Below, piece after piece: positions 8,719-17,738 of a stretch of DNA of 64,000 nucleotides. How positions within the stretch are numbered: position 1 is the first letter of the stretch; every line of letters begins with the position of its first letter. The notes beneath the pieces were generated by a model, which saw only the letters and a program-made list of their open reading frames with translations, searched no databases and was not told the origin of the DNA. This DNA is from CAKMMH01 sp927798255. GTDB taxonomy: Bacteria; Bdellovibrionota_C; UBA2361; CAKMMH01. Made by a program: the position numbers and the translations under genes. The stretch is taken from NCBI GenBank assembly GCA_034180415.1, contig JAXFOK010000018.1, forward strand, positions 1-64,000. The letters run 5' to 3'.

Positions 8719-10551
8719 TTATGCCATCTCCTTTTTTACATCATCTTTAGACATTCTTATAATTTGAGATTTTATGTGGTGCAAGAATAATAACTTTTGC
8801 TCAGTTTCTGTTAAATTACCATTTCCTGTAACAATATCAGAAACAAGAGCATCTAGAGTTGCTTCCTCACCTCGCTTGTATGCAACAAGTACACGTTGTT
8901 CAAGTTCTTTGTAAGGTTTTGCGCGTCTTATCATTTTTTGCCAAGCACTATTTTCAAATCTGTTTTTAAGATATTCATATTTTTGGCTATAAATATAAGA
9001 TAACATTTCTCTAATTCTTGAAGTGTATGTATGGTCTTTCATAGCACGTTTGTATGACTTTTCAATTACTTTCTGTCTGTCATCTTCGTGAGTTAAGTAA
9101 TAATCAATTTTTTCTAATAGTTCATCTCTATTTGAAAATGTGATTATTTCTTCTCCTTCTTTAAACATATCAGGAAGAAGCTTTCTCTTATCTACAAGTT
9201 GAAATGCTTTACTGCTTGCAAGCTCAACAGTTCTTGGGTTTACAAAATCTCCGCTTGGATCCACTCCATCACATTCTGTTGATGAGTGAAGATTAATATT
9301 AATAGTTGTTGCGTTAAATACTTTTGTATATTCTTGAGGAGTTAACCTTCGCCCCCCTTCTTGAACCATTCTGTCAAATGGTTTACATGTCGGCCATTCC
9401 GTTCCCCAGATTTTAAAAGGAAGCTCACACATAGAAGCAAAAAATTGTTGACGGTTATGATATCCTGCCCCAAAGAACGAAATTGGAGATCCCCATCTTT
9501 TAATATCTTCTTTACTTAAATTTTGTTTAACATGAATTTTCTCATCACAAGCAACAGGAAGATAATATACGTTTTGACAACCTGCTTTTTTAATTGCATC
9601 AACACATTCACCTGTTTGAATGGTGAAAATAAAATCATAAAAAGGTGCCATTTGTTTCCAATAAGTAAATCTTAAATAATCTTCAACAAACCACAATACA
9701 GTAACAACTCCCATTTTACGAAGATTAGCAAGAGCAGTTGGTGTTATTGGAGCCTGCGCCAAACAAATTAGAATATCAATTGGTTTTTCTCTTATAGACT
9801 CCACAACTATTTGTGAAACCATTTCTAAATAATTTCTATCAAGGACGCCTTTCGCATAATTATCTTTTACGAATTTAGACATGTAGTTATAACCATTATT
9901 AAAAGGCTCCATATCTAAGCATCTAAATTTTTGATTTAAATTTGAAAGAGCATTCGCAACATATACAAGCATAGGAAGCGTACCTCCTTGCATCGGACCT
10001 AAAATTCCAATTTTTGGAGATAATGCCGAAAAACCTTTTTTAGAGAAGTAAGCAGTTTTTATTTTATTTAATGCATCGTAACAAAAAATTTGTTCTTGAG
10101 GACGAATAAGGAACTCCGAATCTCCTTCAAAATATTTTTCAAAGTTATTACAATCTATTGAAATAATATTTGTTATTTTATTTATTGCATCAGTGAAATC
10201 TTGAATTTCAAGAGCTTTTTTAAACAAGGAATAATTTGAAATAATCACACTTATTTTTGAATTTACATTTCTTTTAATACATTCAATTATGTGATAACCA
10301 GAACCAAATCCAAAAATTATAATATTTTTATTATTTGAAAAATCTATATTTTGAGTATCAACCCATTTTTTTGCAGCTGCATTTGGTTTATATGCATTAT
10401 CAAGGCAAGCTCCTTTATAGTATAAAACTTTTCCTTCCTCAGTATCTTTAATTTCTATCTCATCAAAATTATTGATATCATTAATATTATTTGCAATGTA
10501 AGGAAATTTTTCATTAAGAACTTTAAAATTTTGCTCATAAAAATTTGCCAT
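8719..10551 (-). CDS. CgeB-like glycosyltransferase
   Basis: The protein has 610 residues. The N-terminal third contains NIIIFGFGSGYHIIECIKRN, which resembles the Rossmann region of Maf-type motility accessory proteins. The middle (IGILGPMQGGTLPMLVYVAN, VTVLWFVEDY) and the C-terminus (FVNPRTVELASSKAFQLVD, EIITFSNRDELLEKI) match CgeB/DUF3880-type transferases. Such proteins are frequent in flagellar glycosylation and spore or surface glycan clusters. AAGGAAT precedes the ATG. This is the first gene of the run CgeB-like, GT9, unknown, receiver, fliG. Confidence 0.8.
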   Translation of the reverse strand: MANFYEQNFKVLNEKFPYIANNINDINNFDEIEIKDTEEGKVLYYKGACLDNAYKPNAAAKKWVDTQNIDFSNNKNIIIFGFGSGYHIIECIKRNVNSKISVIISNYSLFKKALEIQDFTDAINKITNIISIDCNNFEKYFEGDSEFLIRPQEQIFCYDALNKIKTAYFSKKGFSALSPKIGILGPMQGGTLPMLVYVANALSNLNQKFRCLDMEPFNNGYNYMSKFVKDNYAKGVLDRNYLEMVSQIVVESIREKPIDILICLAQAPITPTALANLRKMGVVTVLWFVEDYLRFTYWKQMAPFYDFIFTIQTGECVDAIKKAGCQNVYYLPVACDEKIHVKQNLSKEDIKRWGSPISFFGAGYHNRQQFFASMCELPFKIWGTEWPTCKPFDRMVQEGGRRLTPQEYTKVFNATTININLHSSTECDGVDPSGDFVNPRTVELASSKAFQLVDKRKLLPDMFKEGEEIITFSNRDELLEKIDYYLTHEDDRQKVIEKSYKRAMKDHTYTSRIREMLSYIYSQKYEYLKNRFENSAWQKMIRRAKPYKELEQRVLVAYKRGEEATLDALVSDIVTGNGNLTETEQKLLFLHHIKSQIIRMSKDDVKKEMA

Positions 10552-10644
10552 AATTATTCCTTGTAATAAAAAATAGTTCTTAAGTTACAATTATTTGATG
10601 CAATAAAATGTGGTTTAGTTTCTAAAAGTTTTTATTTATCAACC

Positions 10645-10671
10645 TTGTGATTTTTCTTAATTTTTTATAAA
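10645..10671 (+). promoter_or_regulatory. Promoter of lptB, probably giving a leaderless transcript
   Basis: TTGTGA (10645-10650), a 15-bp spacer and TATAAA (10666-10671) end only 9 bp before the lptB ATG. Transcription would begin within about 3 bases of the start codon. There is no Shine-Dalgarno sequence in between. Confidence 0.5.
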
Positions 10672-10680
10672 ATTACCCAC

Positions 10681-11406
10681 ATGCATACGTTACAAGCGAT
10701 TAATTTGGTAAAAATATATAATAATAGAAAAGTTGTTAACAAAGTCTCAATAAATGTTAATGGTGGTGAGGTTGTTGGACTTTTAGGTCCAAATGGTGCT
10801 GGCAAAACAACAAGTTTCTACATGTGTGTAGGATTAATTGGTCCAGATTCTGGAAATGTGTACTTAAACAATGAAGATATAACAAAAGATCCTATGTATT
10901 TAAGAGCGCACAAAGGATTAGGATATTTACCTCAAGAAGCTTCAATTTTTAGAAAATTATCTGTTAGTGAAAATTTAATGTCGATTTTAGAGACTATTCC
11001 TTTTCCTTCACAAAAAGCAAGAAAAGATAGAATGTATGAATTACTATCAGAGTTTGGTGTAAGTCATCTTGAGAACAACCTTGCTTCTTCACTTTCAGGT
11101 GGTGAACGAAGACGTGTGGAAATTGCAAGAACTCTTACAAAATCTCCTCATTTTATATTACTTGATGAGCCATTTGCTGGAATCGACCCACTTGCTATTG
11201 CAGATATTCAAGAAATAATAAAAACATTATGTAAAAAAGGCATCGGCGTATTAATTACAGACCATAATGTTAGAGAAACTTTAGGAATTTGTGATAGAGC
11301 GTATATCCTTGTAGACGGTCAAATTTTAGAAGAAGGTTCCCCTCAACAAATTGCTACAAGTAAAAAAGCGCAAAGATATTATCTTGGAGATAATTTTTCA
11401 CTATAA
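10681..11406 (+). CDS. lptB: LPS export ABC transporter ATP-binding protein LptB
   Basis: At 241 residues the length is that of LptB. It shows Walker A GPNGAGKTTS, the Q-loop region GYLPQEASIFRKLSV, signature SLSGGERRR, Walker B FILLDEPFAGIDP and the LptB-typical DHNVRETL with H-loop. LptB powers extraction of LPS from the inner membrane together with LptFG, which supports a Gram-negative envelope. lptA and lptC, often adjacent, are absent here. The start is an ATG with no ribosome binding site and a -10 box 9 bp upstream. The TAA stop lies within the left arm of a palindromic element. Confidence 0.93.
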   Translation: MHTLQAINLVKIYNNRKVVNKVSINVNGGEVVGLLGPNGAGKTTSFYMCVGLIGPDSGNVYLNNEDITKDPMYLRAHKGLGYLPQEASIFRKLSVSENLMSILETIPFPSQKARKDRMYELLSEFGVSHLENNLASSLSGGERRRVEIARTLTKSPHFILLDEPFAGIDPLAIADIQEIIKTLCKKGIGVLITDHNVRETLGICDRAYILVDGQILEEGSPQQIATSKKAQRYYLGDNFSL

Positions 11407-11530
11407 AAAAGGGCGTGGCATCGAAAAATGCTGCGTTATTTTAAAGTACGCTTCACTCACTGTACATAAGTACACTATCGCTCGCGTACTTTAAAATGCC
11501 TTGCCTTTTTCGCGCCACGCCCTTTTTTAT
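11403..11530 (-). repeat. Stop-codon palindromic element, copy D, at the lptB stop
   Basis: This 128-bp palindrome has perfect 17-bp outer arms (ATAAAAAAGGGCGTGGC and its complement) that include the lptB stop codon. Read on the minus strand, the blocks GGCGCGAAAAAGGCAAGGCA and AATAACGCAGCATTTTTCGA match the copies at fliG and HU. The inner stem here is AAAGTACGC...GCGTACTTT. The distal arm ends in a T-run, so it can act as a terminator for lptB. Confidence 0.85.
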
Positions 11531-11848
11531 AAGTCAAGTATTCATCTTTACTGTTATAATGTTCTTCTTACCTTATTAACATTTTCATAACAAACACTTA
11601 CTAATGTAAAATATATCAAGAAATGATATAGTAAAGCGTGCTTCACTCACTGTACATAAGTACACTATCCTCGCGTACTTTAAAATGCCTTGCCTTTTTC
11701 GCGCCACGCCCTTTTTTATAAGTCAAGGATTCATCTTTACTGTTATAATGTTCTTCTTACCTTGTTAACATTTTCAGAATAAACACTTACTAATGTAAAA
11801 TATCTCAAGAAATGATATAGTAAAGCGCGCTTCACTCACTGTACATAA
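11451..11848. repeat. Tandem direct repeat, period about 190 bp, 2.1 copies
   Basis: CTTCACTCACTGTACATAA begins at 11451, 11641 and 11830, giving units of 190 and 189 bp and a short third piece. Each full unit holds the right half of the lptB palindrome plus about 110 bp of AT-rich spacer. The second unit differs by a few substitutions and small indels. No coding frame fits, and the stretch to 12008 holds nothing else I recognise. Confidence 0.85.
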
Positions 11849-12008
11849 TTACAAATAAGCCCACTCTTATGTTGTTTTAATGCAATCTTTATAAAACATT
11901 ATCATTAAAATCGCGAATCATATATTTTTTAATGAAACTTTTTTTGATTTTTATACATCTATGTTGTTAAGAAGTGTAGTTTTATATTTTTTTTTAAATA
12001 GGATAGAT

Positions 12009-12839
12009 ATGGCAAGAAAAAAATTATCAGAACAAATTGAAAAAGTTAAAGATTCAAACAAAATAGAAGCAAAATCTTCTTTAAAAATTTCAAAAATTGA
12101 TACTTCGAAAAAATTATCTTCTGACAAAAAGACTTCTAAGAAAAGTTACAAAATAGATTTAAGGATTCTTCCTCCTTCAAATTTAGGGCCTTTTGCGATT
12201 TCAGGATTAGCAATAGCGCCTGCTATTATTAAACTTTGTAAAGTTAAGAAAATTGATGTTATAGGAATTGTTGATAGATTCCAAGGTGATTTTATTGATA
12301 AACTTCAAAAACTAAGTTATGACTACCCTATTACAATTTTACCAGCACTAGATATACAACTTAAAGTTGATAAATATGAAGATATTATTTTAACTTGCTT
12401 TTTCGAAAGTACTGAAACATCAGATACCTTAAAAGATTTCTTAAACTTATTAGAAGTAGATAATGATTGTTATGCAAAAGAATATTATCCAACAAAATTA
12501 ACGCTTGATGAAGTATTAGAACATCTCGATGCATTTAATGGATTTGCTATTCCAAGTAGATGCGATAAGACTCCAAATAGAAAATGTGCTATTCGAATTT
12601 TAGTTGAAAGATATGGGTTTAGAACATTTGAAGTTGCATATCAAGATGATACAAAAGCTATGTTTAAAAAGCTTTGGCCAAAAGAACATTTCAATATTTT
12701 TAGTTTTTCAAATGCAAATGCTCTTGCGCAAGTTGGAAACAGAGCTGAAAAAATTAAACTTAATGAGCTTAATTTCTCAGGCATAAAAGAATTTATGACG
12801 AGAATGCCTCTTGGAAGTAATACTCTAAATATGCAGTAA
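12009..12839 (+). CDS. PHP-domain-like protein lacking the metal-binding residues
   Basis: The 276 residues begin with a lysine-rich tail of about 50 residues. The body then follows the PHP phosphoesterase pattern: a first strand at KIDLRILPPSN where DLHxHS is expected, DVIGIVDR where a DH is expected, ILPALDIQL for the acidic strand, GFAIPSRCDK in place of AHP, and FSFSNANALAQVG in place of the SDAH motif. All the usual histidines appear replaced, so it should not bind metal or be catalytic in the normal way. A longer frame opens at 11961, but the ATG at 12009 has AGGATAG just upstream. Function unknown. Confidence 0.6.
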   Translation: MARKKLSEQIEKVKDSNKIEAKSSLKISKIDTSKKLSSDKKTSKKSYKIDLRILPPSNLGPFAISGLAIAPAIIKLCKVKKIDVIGIVDRFQGDFIDKLQKLSYDYPITILPALDIQLKVDKYEDIILTCFFESTETSDTLKDFLNLLEVDNDCYAKEYYPTKLTLDEVLEHLDAFNGFAIPSRCDKTPNRKCAIRILVERYGFRTFEVAYQDDTKAMFKKLWPKEHFNIFSFSNANALAQVGNRAEKIKLNELNFSGIKEFMTRMPLGSNTLNMQ

Positions 12840-12990
12840 AATTACTAAAATTTGTATCTAATTTGTAAAAAATTTTTAAATTGTCATTATTAAATTAACG
12901 ATAATCATTAATTATCATCTTTAAGTTATAAATTGAAAAATAACTAACTTATTTCTAATAAAATTTTTATAATTTAAAGGAATAAATAAT

Positions 12991-13215
12991 ATGAAAAAAA
13001 ACATCAATAAAAATACAAAGAACAAAGAATTCATTAATAGTCAAATTGAATCAGTACAAACTACAATTGGAGATTTGATAGAAGCTATTTCAAAAATTTC
13101 ACTTGGAATTTGTAATGACAAAGAGGAAGCTTACAAATTAACTTCTAAAAGAATTTCTCAAATTCTAGCTCAGAATAATAAAAATTTTAATGATATAAAT
13201 AATATGGACGCTTAA
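12991..13215 (+). CDS. Small hypothetical protein (74 aa)
   Basis: This short, lysine- and asparagine-rich, mainly helical protein has a good ribosome binding site (AAAGGAATAAATAAT before the ATG). A Ser/Thr-rich N-terminus is followed by an amphipathic helix (TTIGDLIEAISKISLG). No signal peptide, membrane segment or known motif is seen. It lies 34 bp upstream of the ABC transporter pair and may be transcribed with it. Confidence 0.6.
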   Translation: MKKNINKNTKNKEFINSQIESVQTTIGDLIEAISKISLGICNDKEEAYKLTSKRISQILAQNNKNFNDINNMDA

Positions 13216-13249
13216 AAAACATTATTAAGCTAAGTTATATTTTTATTTT

Positions 13250-13972
13250 ATGTTAAAAGTTAAAAATATTTATAAAAATTTTGAAAACTTTGAAGTCCTA
13301 AAAGATTTAAATTTTACAGTTTCACCTTCTGAAATTTGTGTTTTCTTAGGCGTAAATGGCGCTGGAAAAACCACGACTATGAAAATACTTGCTGGAATTT
13401 TAAAACCAACAAAGGGTGAGATAATAATCGATAATATAAATTTTAAGGATAATCCTAACTACTGTAAAAGTATAACAGGTTACATTCAAGATAGACCATA
13501 TTTTTATGAAAAATTATCAGTTAGAGAATTCTTAAGATTTATTGGTGGACTATATGGGTTAAAAAAAGATATTACAAATGAAAGGATTAAAAAACTTTTA
13601 GCCCATTATCAAATAGAAAGTAAAATCGATTCTTTAATTGAAAGTTTATCTCATGGAATGAGGCAACGCCTAGCTATTTGTGCAGGTCTTATTCATGAGC
13701 CAAAACTCTTAATAATAGATGAACCAATGGTAGGATTAGACCCATATGGAGCAAAACTTTTAAAAGAATCATTAAAAGAATATGCAAAAAATGGTATGGG
13801 AATTTTAGTTTCTACTCATAGTCTTGATGTAGCAGAAGAGTTAGCAGATAAAATTTTAATTATTGATAAGGGAAAAATAATTAAAAATACATCTTTAAGA
13901 GAAATCAAAGAAGATAAAAATTTTAAATCATTAGAAGATCTTTTTATAAGTATTACTGATAAAAATTTATGA
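13250..13972 (+). CDS. ABC transporter ATP-binding protein (export type)
   Basis: The 240 residues show Walker A GVNGAGKTTT, signature SLSHGMRQR, Walker B LLIIDEPMVGLDP and the H-loop STHS, with the short single-domain layout of DrrA/CcmA-type exporters. The ATG has no Shine-Dalgarno sequence, and TTATAT lies 10-20 bases upstream. The last 4 bases overlap the start of the permease (ATGA), so the two are translationally coupled. Substrate unknown. Confidence 0.88.
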   Translation: MLKVKNIYKNFENFEVLKDLNFTVSPSEICVFLGVNGAGKTTTMKILAGILKPTKGEIIIDNINFKDNPNYCKSITGYIQDRPYFYEKLSVREFLRFIGGLYGLKKDITNERIKKLLAHYQIESKIDSLIESLSHGMRQRLAICAGLIHEPKLLIIDEPMVGLDPYGAKLLKESLKEYAKNGMGILVSTHSLDVAEELADKILIIDKGKIIKNTSLREIKEDKNFKSLEDLFISITDKNL

Positions 13973-15570
13973 AGCTATTAATTGCACTTATACCAAGAGT
14001 AAAAGAATTAATTAATGAGATGAAAAGTATTATTAAAAATCCAGAGAAATCAGGAAGAATAATATTTTTATTAGTAATTTCATCTTTGCTAATTTATGCA
14101 ACTTATATAGGAACACTTTTTCTAGCCAAATTTTTTCCAATACCATTTTTTCCGTTAAATTCAATTTTTACAATGCTTTTTGCATTAATATTATTTTCGG
14201 GCGCTATAATATCAATAAATGAGTTTTTTGTTTCTAACGACTTAAATATATTTTTAAGCAGTCCACTAAAAAGTTTTTATTTTTACTTTGGGAAAATTGT
14301 AATAACTATTTTTTCGGCTTCCTGGATGCCAATTGCACTTCTCATTCCATGTCTAATTGCTTTTGGTGTATATTATAATCAAGGGGCATTATATTATTTA
14401 ATGATGCCTATAGTAATAATTCCTATTTTATCTATTCCGATATTCTTAGGTAATATTTTTGTTTTTCTATTTTCAAAATTAATACCAATAAAAATTTTTA
14501 AAGAAGTATTATTCTTTTTTTATATTACTGTATTTTTATTAATGGGAGTAATAATAAAAAATTTATTTATAATTAAATATGAAAATTTTAATACAATTCC
14601 ACCTAACGCCATGCCATATCATAAAGTTTCATATATATTAAATGATTTATTACTAAACAAAGGCTTACTAATTAACAACATCTCATATTTGTATATTTTA
14701 ACTTTATTATTATTATTAATCTCATATTACATTTTTAAAAAAAGTTATTTTGAAACATTAAATATAATATCATCTTATTCGTCTGCAAAAACTATTGTTA
14801 TTAAAAAATTAGAATCTTTCTCAGAATATATTACTAGTTTTTTAGGTATAACAAGGCAACAAATATTTTTTAAAGAATACAAGACATTCTTAAGAAATCT
14901 AGGGCAAGCTTCTCAGATTTTCTTATTACTTGGAATAGTATTTTTATATTTTTCAAATTTAAGTGTTGTCGCAAAGATTTCAAATTTTGATGACAACCCT
15001 CTAATTACAACTATTGTAAATTTAGCAGTATGTTCATTTATATTAATTGCATTTTGTTCTCGATTTATATATCCAAGCCTTTCGTTAGAATCAAAAGCCT
15101 ATGATATATTTTTAAAAAGTCCTATTAATTTAAAATTATTATATAATAGCAAGAAAACTTTTTGGTTATTTTTCTTAAGTATCATTTCTTTGGTAATTTT
15201 TATTTCTACATCATTTGTATTAAATTTTACGCCTAAGTTAATTCTTTTAAGTCTTATATGTGCATTAGTATTACCTTATGGATTAATTAATGTATCTCTT
15301 TTTACAGGAAGTTACTTTTTAAAGCTAAACTGGAAGAATCCTTATGAACTTTGTTCTTCAATTGGTAGCTTATCATGTATGTTACTAAGCATGTTATATT
15401 TATGTTTATCAGCATTATTTGTGTGTAAATTGTATCAATATATGAATTTTGAAAACTATAATTTAAAAGTAATGAGCATATTAGTTTTATTTATAATATT
15501 TAATATACTAATTGCACGGTTTCTAACTTTTCTAAGTATACGAAAATTAAAGGAAAAAATTTTACTTTAA
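13969..15570 (+). CDS. ABC transporter permease, multi-spanning
   Basis: The 533-residue protein has about 11-12 hydrophobic segments, starting after a basic N-terminal 30 residues (IIFLLVISSLLIYATY) and continuing through ALILFSGAIISINEF, FLLMGVIIKNLF, IFLLLGIVFLYFS and CMLLSMLYLCLSALF. The interior around residues 270-330 is cytosolic and charged. This is typical of large export permeases partnered with a CcmA-type ATPase, and the overlap with 13250-13972 confirms the pairing. No substrate can be inferred. Confidence 0.8.
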   Translation: MKLLIALIPRVKELINEMKSIIKNPEKSGRIIFLLVISSLLIYATYIGTLFLAKFFPIPFFPLNSIFTMLFALILFSGAIISINEFFVSNDLNIFLSSPLKSFYFYFGKIVITIFSASWMPIALLIPCLIAFGVYYNQGALYYLMMPIVIIPILSIPIFLGNIFVFLFSKLIPIKIFKEVLFFFYITVFLLMGVIIKNLFIIKYENFNTIPPNAMPYHKVSYILNDLLLNKGLLINNISYLYILTLLLLLISYYIFKKSYFETLNIISSYSSAKTIVIKKLESFSEYITSFLGITRQQIFFKEYKTFLRNLGQASQIFLLLGIVFLYFSNLSVVAKISNFDDNPLITTIVNLAVCSFILIAFCSRFIYPSLSLESKAYDIFLKSPINLKLLYNSKKTFWLFFLSIISLVIFISTSFVLNFTPKLILLSLICALVLPYGLINVSLFTGSYFLKLNWKNPYELCSSIGSLSCMLLSMLYLCLSALFVCKLYQYMNFENYNLKVMSILVLFIIFNILIARFLTFLSIRKLKEKILL

Positions 15571-15692
15571 TTTTCATTTATTTAATAACTTCACCTCTTG
15601 ATTAAAATTTAATATCCTAACATAATACTTGAATTAATTAGGTTTTTTCTTAAATATTTCGCATAGGAATTTAACAAAGAAAGGACAATCCC

Positions 15693-16859
15693 GTGTCACC
15701 TATAGAACTTCAGGATAGAGACAAATGGATAAGCGTTCTTACTGCAATTCCACCGTCTTCAATTTGGACTTACGCTCAGTATTTCCTAATAACTGAGCTG
15801 GCTGACAGAAAATGGGAAGCCGAAGAAATATACAGGAAGCAAAAAAACGAAAGTGAACAAAACCTGGAATCGTTAGATGATTTGACCAAAACTTGGGCAA
15901 AAATCATGCTCTTATTGTCCGGGTTGTTCATAATCATTCTAAAGATCTTCATGCTTGCTTTCTTCTATATCGGCTTCATCAATAAGAATTGCAAAAAGTA
16001 CATCACTCAAATTGAGAAATCACTCGAGGAAAAAGCTGATTGTGCCTGTAAGTCAAAAAAGAATCTAAGAGTAAAAACCGTAGATGAAATTTCGGCTGAA
16101 AAAGGAATAACACACTTTGAGGATATGGTTGATAACCTATTTAAAAATAGTGCAGATAATATCTACATTAAGGCTTATATAAACAACTTTCTCTCGAGTG
16201 TGATGGCAATCGGTCAACGTTGGGCAGTGGCAGAATTAAACTGCCGAGCAACAGAAAGCTCGCAGGATAGAGCAGAAGCACTATGGCGAGGCGGATTTAT
16301 GATTAGAGCCTTTGGCTTTGGTACAATTAAGCTTATTCGTCAGCTTCTAGCGATACTTGCGATTGGTATGGCTGTGCCATTTCTGATCAATCTGTTTGCA
16401 AAAACTCCTAACTATTCCATTATAACAAACCTTGCCCAAGGCATTGGTTGGACGGCGATTCTCTGGGCAATAACGCTTGCGCTTACTCTGTTTTTAAATG
16501 ATAGGCGTATGGCGAAAATTTGGAAAAGAGCGAAGCTTGCTTCTCTTTTAGCCCAAAAAACGAGATCGGAAGAATTAATTAAGGTTTTTAATGAGGTGAA
16601 AAATGCGATACAAAATTGCTTAACTCCACTCATTAATAGTATCGAGGATTCCATTTTGAAACTTCTAATTCTCGATAACATGAGACAGATTGATGAACTT
16701 ATAAAAAGGGAGGAAAGTAAGCTTAAAAACTTTGATAGCGAAATAGCGATGATAAAACAGAACTTAAATCTAATAGAGAAGATTAAGCAAATCCTAGATA
16801 CATCGTCGCAAGGAGATGCCATCGAACAACTTACAGATGGTATCACAGATGCTTTCTAG
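15693..16859 (+). CDS. Higher-GC membrane protein with coiled coil, unknown family
   Basis: The 388-residue protein starts with GTG, chosen because AAAGGA stands 7 bases upstream. Hydrophobic segments lie at about residues 70-98 (IMLLLSGLFIIILKIFMLAFFYIGF), 212-235 and 245-268. The last 100 residues are charged and coiled-coil-like (ESKLKNFDSEIAMIKQNL). Its G+C is near 42 % against about 25 % in the neighbouring permease gene, and codons such as TCG, GCG and CGA are common. It has its own terminator. I do not recognise it. The composition suggests recent acquisition. Confidence 0.75.
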   Translation: MSPIELQDRDKWISVLTAIPPSSIWTYAQYFLITELADRKWEAEEIYRKQKNESEQNLESLDDLTKTWAKIMLLLSGLFIIILKIFMLAFFYIGFINKNCKKYITQIEKSLEEKADCACKSKKNLRVKTVDEISAEKGITHFEDMVDNLFKNSADNIYIKAYINNFLSSVMAIGQRWAVAELNCRATESSQDRAEALWRGGFMIRAFGFGTIKLIRQLLAILAIGMAVPFLINLFAKTPNYSIITNLAQGIGWTAILWAITLALTLFLNDRRMAKIWKRAKLASLLAQKTRSEELIKVFNEVKNAIQNCLTPLINSIEDSILKLLILDNMRQIDELIKREESKLKNFDSEIAMIKQNLNLIEKIKQILDTSSQGDAIEQLTDGITDAF

Positions 16860-16890
16860 ACCAATCGAAGGTTTGTTTCCGAGCACATAA

Positions 16891-16926
16891 GAGCCGCGTT
16901 TTAATCAAAGCGCGACTCTTTTTTTT
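16891..16926 (+). terminator. Intrinsic terminator after the higher-GC membrane protein gene
   Basis: GAGCCGCGTTT pairs with AAAGCGCGACTC (one bulge or mismatch), with a 4-base loop and a run of eight T. The T-run touches the 3' end of the convergent lipoprotein gene. Confidence 0.85.
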
Positions 16927-17713
16927 ATCTTTTATAAACTTTATAATTTTTAGGGATTTTTATATTAAAAACATCTTGTTTTACGTTGACATCATATTCT
17001 TTCTTTGTAACAAAGAAATTCATTAGTAATTCATTTTGAGGAATTATAACATAAAGCGCATTATTTGATTTTTTGATTCGCATTATAAGTTCTTGTCCAT
17101 TATCTTTCCAATTATCATAAGTAACTAGTGACAAATCTTTTAAATTAAATTCATAATATTCATTTTTATTTTTACTTACAATTTGAAGAATCTTATAATC
17201 TTTATTTTCTAAAATATAAAAATCATAATTATTAACATTATCTTTTGTTAAATTATTATTACCTGCAATTATTTCCATAAGGTTTTTATAATCGATATCT
17301 TCCTTCCATATTTCTTTAAATATATTTTTTATATCACCTGTTTTTATTGCAATCTTTTGCTGCCTATCTAAAAACATAGCCTCATTTTCATTTTGGGTTA
17401 AAATATGAAGTGATAAAAATGTTTCAGGAGGAAAAGCTTCTATACGAACAAATTCTTTTTTATCACTTAAATTTTTATCATATATAAATAAGTATCTAAA
17501 CTTAAACCCCTCACCTTTTTCAATCAAAATGACATCTGAAAGGACTCGTACATTATTAAAATTTTTATTATTCTCTACTAATTTGTCAAAGAAAACATTT
17601 TTCTGCTTATCAGAAACAATATTTTTACTTATATTGGGAAATGTAATTTTATTACTTGAAAAACATCCTGTAAAAGATATTAAAATAAATAAAATTAATA
17701 TGAATCTTTTCAC
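16925..17713 (-). CDS. Putative outer-membrane lipoprotein, LolB/DUF4292-like
   Basis: The 262-residue protein has an N-terminal signal (KRFILILFILISFTGC) ending in a lipobox Cys at residue 17. The body alternates beta strands (VLSDVILIEKGEGFKFRYLFIYDK, VRIEAFPPETFLSLHILTQ, AMFLDRQQKIAIKTGD) in the pattern of the LolA/LolB-type half-barrel. GTG is the likely start, with GAGGA 4 bases upstream. It lies 25 bp downstream of the TPR lipoprotein gene, so the two probably form an operon. A role in lipoprotein or envelope maintenance is likely, but LolB identity is not proven. Confidence 0.6.
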   Translation of the reverse strand: MKRFILILFILISFTGCFSSNKITFPNISKNIVSDKQKNVFFDKLVENNKNFNNVRVLSDVILIEKGEGFKFRYLFIYDKNLSDKKEFVRIEAFPPETFLSLHILTQNENEAMFLDRQQKIAIKTGDIKNIFKEIWKEDIDYKNLMEIIAGNNNLTKDNVNNYDFYILENKDYKILQIVSKNKNEYYEFNLKDLSLVTYDNWKDNGQELIMRIKKSNNALYVIIPQNELLMNFFVTKKEYDVNVKQDVFNIKIPKNYKVYKR

Positions 17714-17738
17714 TTTGTCCTCAATTTTTTAAAGCTTA

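Noticed and set aside
11403..11848. Possible CRISPR array
   Set aside because: There are only two units of about 190 bp, the spacers are themselves repeated and no cas gene is near. It is a tandem duplication.
16412..16846. 144-codon minus-strand frame inside the higher-GC membrane protein gene
   Set aside because: It is antisense to a gene with a good start, membrane segments and its own terminator.
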